A stretch of 35,790 nucleotides of DNA from Acrasis kona (Eukaryota > Heterolobosea > Eutetramitea > Acrasida > Acrasidae): NCBI GenBank assembly GCA_026419775.2, contig JAOPGA020001415.1, forward strand, positions 1 to 35,790, given 5' to 3'. Under the pieces are notes generated by a model that was given only the letters and a program-made list of their open reading frames with translations, was not told the DNA's origin and did no database searches. How positions within the stretch are numbered: the first letter of the stretch is position 1; every line of letters begins with the position of its first letter. The position numbers were made by a program, and so were the translations under genes. Of this stretch, positions 29,569-35,790 are shown piece after piece.

Positions 29569-30000
29569 CTATGATGACTTGTTTGCGTTTGCAACACTAC
29601 TTCTAGTTCTGTTGAAAATGATGACTCCATACACAGCACTCCACACCCTTTCGTTGTTAGAATAACTAGAAGTCAATAAAACCAACATTACCAACCAACG
29701 ATAAAAGGAGCTAATAAGAATTGTAGTAGAGCAAATAATACATTCCATTTTCTTTTATGAGTGCTCTTTGTACAGAATGCAGCTATTAGCGTTCCTGTTC
29801 CAGAAAGTAAAATGTTCATGATCATGCAAATGATATGTATAGGGCTTTGAAGTCTTGGCACTTTACCCTCTTTCTAAATCAATGTAAGGAATAGAGATGT
29901 AGTAAAGAACTTTTTCTGAGGTACTCTTCTTCTTTCTCATTTCACGGGTCATACTTTGGACGATATCTATGTGTTGGGTGCTTTCGTTGCTGCGGCTCAT
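29569..30000 (-). CDS. SPEC3/Stum-like two-TM protein
   Basis: Exons 30000..29911, 29873..29692 and 29647..29569 (introns of 37 and 44 nt) give 116 aa. A polar N-terminal tail is followed by IICMIMNILLSGTGTLIAAF (first TM, with the family's S/P-G-x-G-T motif) and LFALLQFLLAPFIVGWVWS (second TM, with the G-W-x-W-S motif), then a short tail. This is the core of the SPEC3/Stum family; sea-urchin SPEC3 is ciliary and fly Stum is needed for mechanosensing. The family assignment rests on motif pattern from memory, so it is moderate. The start at ATG 30000 leaves 67 bp to the divergent plus-strand start; an upstream in-frame ATG at 30069 would overlap that start. Confidence 0.68.
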
Positions 30001-30067
30001 AGATGAATATATCACTTTGGGATCTGCACTCTTTTTGTAAAGAGCAACCAAAAAAAGATATTTTAAC
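30001..30067. promoter_or_regulatory. 67-bp bidirectional promoter
   Basis: Between the SPEC3-like start (minus) and the 91-aa protein start (plus). CATG at 30067-30070 contains an ATG on both strands, so start choice matters; using the minus ATG there would overlap the plus start. Confidence 0.4.
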
Positions 30068-30381
30068 ATGTTCAAGCAGTGGTTGGTCAAGATGGCCATT
30101 GAGGCAGGAACGAGACTACTACACACACATTTGGTGAAGCACATGCCGATGATAAGAAGTACTATAGAAAATAATGTTAGCAAATTAAGAGGTGGTTATC
30201 GGCCTGTGGACATGAAGAATGGCAGAGTAAACTACGAGTATGATCCCGGTAACTATTTTAATCGATATGAATTTAACATTATTAAGGATTATTGAATGAT
30301 TTTGGAAGCAAATTTAGCAAATATGTCAAGGATGTAAAAGAAGAATTAAAAGATGAGTTCAAGATAGGGAAGAAGAAGTAA
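30068..30381 (+). CDS. Small basic two-exon protein
   Basis: Exons 30068..30248 and 30287..30381 with a 38-nt intron (GTAACT...TTAAG, phase 1), 91 aa. Unspliced, the frame ends at 75 codons; splicing instead gives YDPGLLNDFGSKFSKYVKD and a Lys-rich end (FKIGKKK), which is better protein-like sequence. An amphipathic N-terminus (MFKQWLVKMAIEAGTRLLH) would suit mitochondrial targeting or membrane association. No family recognised. It is divergent from the SPEC3-like gene and 98 bp upstream of the TPR gene, same strand. Confidence 0.6.
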
Positions 30382-30479
30382 ATAGTATTTGAATAAAATA
30401 ATGTAATTTTATCAATGTAAATGTTGTTCGATATTGGTACTCGATATACATAGTTGCCCAGTAAAATTCAATTTGCCTG

Positions 30480-32346
30480 ATGAAGAAAATAGACACCAAA
30501 CAAAGTGTGTCAAGCGAGAAGGCAGGGGAATGGTACGTCTTTGATACAACACCTTTTCTAATAATGAATAGTCATGAGGAGGCTATTATCGCTGTGAAGA
30601 ATAAAGAACTAACAAAAGCTCTCCTTTGTTATGGCAAATCAATTTTTCTGGAGCCAAATAATAGTGATTGGTACAAAGCTAGGGCTGAAATCTTTTTCCT
30701 ACTAGGGGATGTAAAATCTGCTGTTTCTAACTACAAAAAAGCGATAAGTTTAAATGAAGAAAATAAAGAGTGGAGAGAGAGATTATCCGAACTCCTAGAT
30801 GCGCAGGTATTATTTTCGCGATCAGTAATTAACCAACACAACTAGAGTTTAGTTTTCTACCGAGAGAGGCAATATTCTGCCGCTATTATCTGTCTCACCA
30901 ATGCACTAGAATACGTAATTGACGAGAAATTAAATTTCCACCGAGCAGTAAATTATGTTTCGCTTGGAGACGTCTCAAAAGCAATGTCAGATTTAGAATA
31001 TTGCAACACAGCCAAATGTATACCTTTCAACTTTATCTTAAGAGGACAAGTCCACCTATCGCTCAAATTTGACGTACATCATCACACACTCGCCCACATT
31101 TAACCATTATTAGTTAATCGCTGCCAAGTCAGATGTAGAAATGGCAAGCAGAGAGCACAGCCAGAACGATTCAGTCAAAAAATTCATCAAGCAATATCAC
31201 TTGGCCATACAAGAAAAAAGAAGACACGGAGATGAGCTAATGTCTCAGGGCAACTACAAGGAAGCAATCGACGTACGTCACAAACACCATACATTTATTT
31301 ACCCACGATAGGTCTTCTCCCTCATTATACAGTTATATCCCAACGACACACAAAGTTACCTACAAAGATCCATTTGCAAGAGAGGATTGTCGGCCTATGC
31401 TGCGGCCATACAAGACTTGTACAGCGTCATCAACCTATCTGGTGGAACCGACCAAGAAGCGGAAAAACTAATCGGAATGACTTTTTATGACATTGCTGAA
31501 GGTTATTGTAGCGCTCATCACGACGAACTGGCCATCAAACATTTAACACAAGCAATAAAATGGTTGAAAATTCCACAATTCTACATTAAGAGAGGCGACT
31601 GCTTTCACAATTTAAAAAAACATGAAAAGAGTTTAAAGGACTATAGAAGGGCAAGAAAGTTGGGCGGCGATGACGACGATGTTAGTAAAATGCGTTTGGC
31701 AATGTTGCATAATGAGTGGGGCAAGTTGTTGTTTGAGCAGCAGGAATATGAAAAGTCAGAACAAGAGTTTACAAAAGCAATCCAAATTTATCATAAAAAT
31801 CCAAAATTGTATTTTAATAGATCCAAAGCACGTTTTCAAACCAAACAATTTGTTGGTGCTCTCGAAGACACTGCTGTTGCTTACATGTTTGATCCTAAAA
31901 ATGACGAAGTCATTAATACCTTGTCTCAATATTCTCCAAAGTTGTTGCAGGACCGCAACGATCTGATTATCGTGTTAAAGAGGGTTGGTATATCCGATAA
32001 GGACATACGGGAGGCGTTGGATGGTGGGAACAAGGAATCTTTGGATTTCACTCAAGTGCAGTCAACAAGTAAGGCATACGAAAAGCAGCAGTTACCTATT
32101 ATTTCAAGATCCCACAGCGCCGTACCAAGTATACGCGATCAAAAGTCAAAGGTTGAAAATCATCGCAGCGGGTCGGCGATGGGAACCACCAACACAAGGT
32201 CTTCTTACATGTTCCACGATCAACACAAGATCAAAAAAAGAGTGGACGAGAAGAGGTTCGACGAAAAACAGTTGAGAGATCAGCTCAACATGATTCGATC
32301 TTTGAAGATTGAAAAACCAAACAAACATGTAAATAGTAAAAAATAA
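30480..32346 (+). CDS. Tetratricopeptide-repeat protein
   Basis: Four exons, 30480..30806, 30846..31073, 31114..31272 and 31312..32346, all phase-0 introns of 39-40 nt, give 582 aa. TPR helices are clear: ALLCYGKSIFLEPNNSDWYK then SAVSNYKKAISLNEENKEW; YSAAIICLTNALEY; GNYKEAIDVFSLIIQLYPND; ELAIKHLTQAIKWLKIPQFY; EKSEQEFTKAIQIYHKNPKL then FVGALEDTAVAYMFDPKND. The last about 120 residues are basic and disordered. A TPR solenoid is a protein-binding scaffold; partners (Hsp90, cilia, sorting) cannot be told from sequence. The 3' end is convergent with the coiled-coil gene, 39 bp apart. Confidence 0.88.
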
Positions 32347-32385
32347 ATATTCTCTAGTTGTATATGAATTGGTGTATTGGTACAT

Positions 32386-33480
32386 TTAATGATGGGGACT
32401 GTTAGGTCCGTTGGCAATGTTTAATTTTTGAATCTTCCTTTTCAGAGAAGCATTCTCCTCATGAAGCGAAGCATTTTGTCTGCGCACTAATTCGTTGTCG
32501 TTATCCAAACCAACATTTGCTGTTTGTATTTGAGAGTGGACTCTTATCGCTCCATTGTATTTCTTTTGTAAGCTAGTGTGCTCTTGACGAATCTCCTTTA
32601 ATTGTGATGCTAAGCTATGGACTTCTTCGCCCAACCTGTTGATCTCTCTCTTGTCATTTCTTTGGGACTCCTTCAAATCTGAGTTCGACTCGACTAATTT
32701 ATCGTTTTCAATCTCTAGAGCGTTGAAGCCTGACTTAAATTCGTTAGCAGTCTTTAGTGCTTGCTCAAGGGTATTCTTTTCTGCCTCAAATGTTGTAGAT
32801 AGCTCGTCGAAGCTCCTCTGTAGCTCTTTGTGCTTTTCAGTCAAACACTCATTTTTGTAAGATTCCATAGAGCTTTTTAATGTAGTAAGTAGAAGAGAGA
32901 AGTTAAGCAGAATGTTGGTGCACTTGTGAGCGTTCGCATACTTGATAATTTCGTGATTCATTTTGGTTACCCTTGGGGCATCACTCTGAATATTCATTAA
33001 CTTATCCTTCAAATCTCTTTTCGACTGCTTCAACATTACATTCTTTTCCTCGACCTCGATGTTGCGAGTTTCGACCTCATCTTTTTCTTTGTGCATTACT
33101 CCTAGTTTTGTCTTCAAAGACTCAATGGCTATCTGCTGTGCTTTAATTATTTCCTGCATATGCTCCAATTCTCCGTCATAATCGGTGTTGTCTGGTGAAC
33201 AAACGTTATTATCATCTTCAACTGAGATTGGTGTTTGTGCCACGGGCGTTTGAAAGTGCTCATCATCATTACTATCTTGCTTATCCAACGGACTGAATAT
33301 TGATATTGGAACATGCCTTCTAATAATATTTTTGACGGGCTGTACTGGCTTGATTGGTCCCATAACCTCATTGAACTTTGTACTAGCAATAGGTTGGGCG
33401 AGATACAAAGTCTCTTGGAAACTCGTTGGAGCTACAGCAGAGACAAGTACTGAAGCATCTAATTGGAGTACGTCAGACAT
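32386..33480 (-). CDS. Long coiled-coil protein
   Basis: Single exon, 364 aa, start ATG 33480 (an in-frame GTG lies 6 bp upstream). Residues 1-105 are polar, with SPLDK and TPVAQTP sites that could be phosphorylated. From about 105 to the end the sequence is continuous heptad-like coiled coil (AQQIAIESLKTKLGVMHKEK, KSDLKE-type segments, LKRKIQKLNI), broken at ANAHKCTNILLNFSLLLTTL, a more hydrophobic stretch. This resembles tethering, centrosomal or cytoskeletal coiled-coil proteins; no family is recognised. Confidence 0.8.
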   Translation of the reverse strand: MSDVLQLDASVLVSAVAPTSFQETLYLAQPIASTKFNEVMGPIKPVQPVKNIIRRHVPISIFSPLDKQDSNDDEHFQTPVAQTPISVEDDNNVCSPDNTDYDGELEHMQEIIKAQQIAIESLKTKLGVMHKEKDEVETRNIEVEEKNVMLKQSKRDLKDKLMNIQSDAPRVTKMNHEIIKYANAHKCTNILLNFSLLLTTLKSSMESYKNECLTEKHKELQRSFDELSTTFEAEKNTLEQALKTANEFKSGFNALEIENDKLVESNSDLKESQRNDKREINRLGEEVHSLASQLKEIRQEHTSLQKKYNGAIRVHSQIQTANVGLDNDNELVRRQNASLHEENASLKRKIQKLNIANGPNSPHH

Positions 33481-33866
33481 GTTCACTTTACTTTTTAATT
33501 GTCTACAGTCGAGAATATTATTAATTATTTAATTACAATAATGGAAGTAGGTTAAAAAATCGGTTGCAACTACGGTTCCGAACATAGAGTATGTATTAAT
33601 GCTCAACCTACTGCACACCTAGAGTGTACATGAGATTCATGCTTCCTATATCACATTTATGGACCAAGATGTGACCACAATCAGGTGATCATATTGCTGA
33701 TTGTAAAGTGCATCACAAAAGGCTCAATTCGATACAGCAGGGTAAGCCATTAAAAAAGCTATCAACAGACTTATTCAATAATGGCATTAATCATAAAATG
33801 ATTTGCATACATGTAAAGATACGAAAGGAAACGGTTGTAAACAGATTTTAGCGGCAAATAAAATCG
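33481..33866. other. Intergenic region
   Basis: 386 bp between the start of the coiled-coil gene and the end of a small minus-strand ORF. AT-rich; no coding frame, RNA gene or repeat recognised. Confidence 0.4.
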
Positions 33867-34034
33867 TTAAGTGTTTTCAAAAATACATTCACAGTTGTTA
33901 TCCACCACCGAATAACGTTGAGCAATCTTATTGACCATCAAACGCATAAATGAATTCGTTACACTTTTTATGCATCCTCGTTGAACAATACCAGAGAATA
34001 TAACAATACCGAGCCACAGCATTTTTCCGATCAT
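33867..34034 (-). CDS. Micro-ORF with a hydrophobic N-terminus
   Basis: 55 aa from ATG 34034 to TAA 33867. It begins with a signal- or anchor-like segment (MIGKMLWLGIVIFSGIVQRG) and continues FMRLMVNKIAQRYSVVDNNC. Cysteines at 21, 48 and 50. Too short for most ORF filters; the hydrophobic start and normal composition argue that it may be real, either as a small secreted/membrane peptide or as the remnant of a longer gene. There is an in-frame stop not far upstream. No family recognised. Confidence 0.4.
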   Translation of the reverse strand: MIGKMLWLGIVIFSGIVQRGCIKSVTNSFMRLMVNKIAQRYSVVDNNCECIFENT

Positions 34035-34105
34035 AGAGATGTCAGTTAGTGTTTTACATAGTGGATATTGATGTCAAATGAACAACAGCCTCATGAAATA
34101 ATGGG

Positions 34106-34372
34106 ATGGAAGCTCATCGAGAAAACTTTCATGACATTCATTTGACATTAATGCACTTGACTAAACAACAAGTTGGGATCATATCAAAGTTTCAAAAGCA
34201 AAACAAGCCCCTTATAACAAATCATAACAGATCAGGCAAAGGTCTAGGTGTACATTTTTTCAAAGATTTAAAAGATTTAGAAAGCTATCTTGATTCAAAT
34301 GCAATCACTGTGACCGAGGTACATTTTAGAACAAACGATATTAAATGTGCTGAATTTACCAAACAACGGTGA
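34106..34372 (+). CDS. Small hypothetical protein with an in-frame extension past TGA
   Basis: 88 aa from ATG 34106 to TGA 34370-34372. Polar and basic (KFQKQNKPLITNHNRSGKG, then FFKDLKDLESYL). The same frame continues open after the TGA to a second TGA overlapping ATG 34567, adding about 65 codons (NNVVDGAASFLPVITTNMVK, then LRKRKTKPKN). A GTACAT donor at 34319 could begin an intron, but I found no acceptor that restores a frame at the usual length. No family recognised. Confidence 0.45.
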   Translation: MEAHRENFHDIHLTLMHLTKQQVGIISKFQKQNKPLITNHNRSGKGLGVHFFKDLKDLESYLDSNAITVTEVHFRTNDIKCAEFTKQR

Positions 34373-34566
34373 AAACACGATGATGCTGTCGTTACAATGT
34401 CCAATAATGTTGTTGATGGTGCAGCATCTTTTTTGCCGGTGATTACGACTAATATGGTCAAACTACCGATTTGCCTCCAAAATTTTAATCCATGTATGGT
34501 CATACAAAACATGTTCCTTCGTAAACGTAAAACTAAACCGAAAAACACAATCACCACTACTCCAAG
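34373..34566. other. Ambiguous stretch open on both strands
   Basis: The plus strand continues the previous ORF's frame after a TGA; the minus strand is open over 34285-34575 (96 codons from an ATG at 34575, hydrophobic start then Arg-rich). Only one, or neither, is real. It may be an exon of a spliced plus-strand gene. Confidence 0.35.
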
Positions 34567-34881
34567 ATGATACATGGTAATACCGTTAAGCTAGACGCGA
34601 GAGATGTTATACTAAATACTGCCGTTATTGCAGTGATTGAATCTCAATGTTCACAGATTGCAGACATGTTAACTACCACTCCACAAAAAAAGAGGAAGCT
34701 TGTCGTTCCTTGTGCACCTCGAAAAGCAAAAAAAGTCATGAAGATGAACGAAGATGTTGCATCTTCTGTTTGCAGACGGTTGTGCTTCGACGACCTTGTG
34801 GTGGACGAAACTACAGTGCCTGAGTTTGAGCTAGACAAGCACCAAGAAAATTTAGATGATATAGATTGGCTGAAATTTTGA
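34567..34881 (+). CDS. Small hypothetical nuclear-type protein
   Basis: 104 aa from ATG 34567. The middle has a basic cluster (TTPQKKRKLVVPCAPRKAKK) suited to nuclear import and the end is acidic (FELDKHQENLDDIDWLKF). The ATGA at its start overlaps the TGA closing the preceding open frame. It may be independent or the last exon of the gene beginning at 34106. No family recognised. Confidence 0.5.
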   Translation: MIHGNTVKLDARDVILNTAVIAVIESQCSQIADMLTTTPQKKRKLVVPCAPRKAKKVMKMNEDVASSVCRRLCFDDLVVDETTVPEFELDKHQENLDDIDWLKF

Positions 34882-35200
34882 AATTACTTTCCAGTTTTGC
34901 TGGCACCTAAGATTTGTACATATATAAAAATATTCAGCTTGTATAACAATTTTTCGTTTGGTGTAAATCTTTAACACATTATCATAAGATTTAAAGAAGT
35001 TGAAGTTTATTTCGTCCTCACATACATACTTGATCAGCTTCAAAGAGCATGTAAGTACGCGTATTGACTTGAGCCAGTAACGCTACTTTGAACGTTGCAA
35101 CAGGAGATGGCTATCAAAGAAATGAATATGTATGCGCCTAGCTTATTTATAGACTAGGTATAATAATAAGTACACGGTATTATATGATCAAAAATCTCGT
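34882..35200. other. Intergenic region
   Basis: 319 bp, AT-rich. An open minus-strand frame here is not protein-like. No RNA gene or repeat seen. Confidence 0.4.
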
Positions 35201-35790
35201 TTATTTGTTGATAAAAATACAGTTTTTACTACAAAAACACAGTTGGATTTTTTCTTGAAAAAGTTCTAATAAATCCTTAGGATCAATGAGATCTTCTTCG
35301 AGACCGAATTGAGCACCAGATGTTCCTTCATCAAAGGTATCATTACATCCAAATTCACATTGAGGCAAACCATTTGTAGCATGATTAAATAGCAAAAATT
35401 CTTGTTGACTTAGATAGTGTGCTGCGTACCTCACACGCGATGGAAAGTGTGGTCGTGTAGTGGTCATAACGGACCTAGGTTGAACGAACTGTGTTGCTTC
35501 TTGGTTCACGGTGTTGGGGAAGTGGATCGGGGGAATGTCATCTTTCTTCAATCGAATCTATTTGTGAAGGCATTCCAAATCAGTCTTATCTTCTGATACT
35601 TGCACCCATTACTATTGCCGCGCTCTTCTACAAGGTTAGCATTGGCGATAGTAGCAGCAACCTTCATCTCTCGACCCTCCCGTAACGGGCGACCTACGTT
35701 TCTGGCAAATTCTTGTATGTGCCCACCGCAATAAGGCACAGTTTGTAAAATGTAATTTGCAGCAGATATCGGTTGGTGGGTCGGTGTGTG
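35201..35790 (-). CDS. Partial gene at the right edge, two frames
   Basis: From the window edge a frame runs 35790..35548 (80 aa, with QTVPYCGGHIQEFARNVGRP and CKYQKIRLIWNAFTNRFD) to TGA. A second coding-like frame follows directly, 35543 to TAA 35201 (KKDDIPPIHFPNTVNQEAT, then CEFGCNDTFDEG, LCFCSKNC). They are in different frames. No intron of normal size joins them in phase (a GTAATG donor near 35609 with acceptor AAAG near 35537 fits phase but is about 71 nt and would remove good coding sequence). Options: an unusual intron, a frameshift, or two genes. No family recognised. Confidence 0.45.

Noticed and set aside
34285-34575. 96-codon minus-strand ORF
   Set aside because: Overlaps two plus-strand frames; hydrophobic and Arg-rich start but no motif. 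Noted within the ambiguous stretch rather than called as a gene.
34852-35043. 63-codon minus-strand ORF
   Set aside because: No protein-like pattern; overlaps the 3' end of a better plus-strand ORF.
1-35790. CRISPR arrays, transposons, rRNA or complete tRNA genes
   Set aside because: None recognised. The only regular array is the in-frame 111-bp coding repeat, and no transposase or reverse-transcriptase motif was seen.

Overview
The window looks like nuclear DNA from a compact, AT-rich protist genome. The genes are unmistakably eukaryotic: NMD3, PIG-V, NTAQ1, ITFG1/TIP, a plasma-membrane-type Ca2+-ATPase, an RCC1-repeat protein, a FERM protein and a haspin-like kinase. I resolved 30 GT-AG introns, all 36-45 nt long and almost all interrupting long reading frames. 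Tiny introns, near-touching genes on both strands and this gene set suggest a heterolobosean amoeba (Naegleria/Acrasis type). That is inference, not something the sequence proves.

Layout. 1-4.1 kb, all minus strand: FERM protein (runs off the left edge), DUF676 lipase-like hydrolase, secreted beta-helix protein with a hairpin abutting its start codon. 4.6-6.4 kb, plus: five-TM membrane protein fused to an alpha/beta-hydrolase domain whose nucleophile serine is glycine. 6.4-9.4 kb: small ORFs, a six-TM protein built from three similar hairpins, and a four-TM protein. 9.5-13 kb, minus: haspin-like kinase and NMD3. 13.0-13.9 kb, plus: coding-like fragments whose splicing I could not fully resolve. 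13.9-15.1 kb, minus: secreted protein with 111-bp tandem repeats. 15.1-16.9 kb: NTAQ1 between two gene-poor stretches. 16.9-21.7 kb, minus: RCC1-repeat protein, then a Ca2+-ATPase with three altered catalytic motifs. 21.8-23.0 kb, plus: coiled-coil protein and a short RRM protein. 23.1-25.0 kb, minus: PIG-V and a one-TM protein. 25.1-27.1 kb, plus: ITFG1. 27.2-30.0 kb, minus: AT-hook/dsRBM-like nuclear protein, a small Cys-rich ORF and a SPEC3/Stum-like protein. 30.1-32.3 kb, plus: a 91-aa protein and a TPR protein. 32.4-35.8 kb: coiled-coil protein, several small ORFs and a partial gene at the right edge.

The genes do not form one pathway. They cover membrane and secretory functions (PIG-V, ITFG1, Ca2+-ATPase, TM proteins), ribosome export (NMD3), the N-degron pathway (NTAQ1) and chromatin or RNA binding. 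The most notable points are two apparent pseudoenzymes (hydrolase and P-type pump), the 5'-leader hairpin, the repeat protein with alternating repeat subtypes, and several short spliced genes that a standard ORF scan misses.
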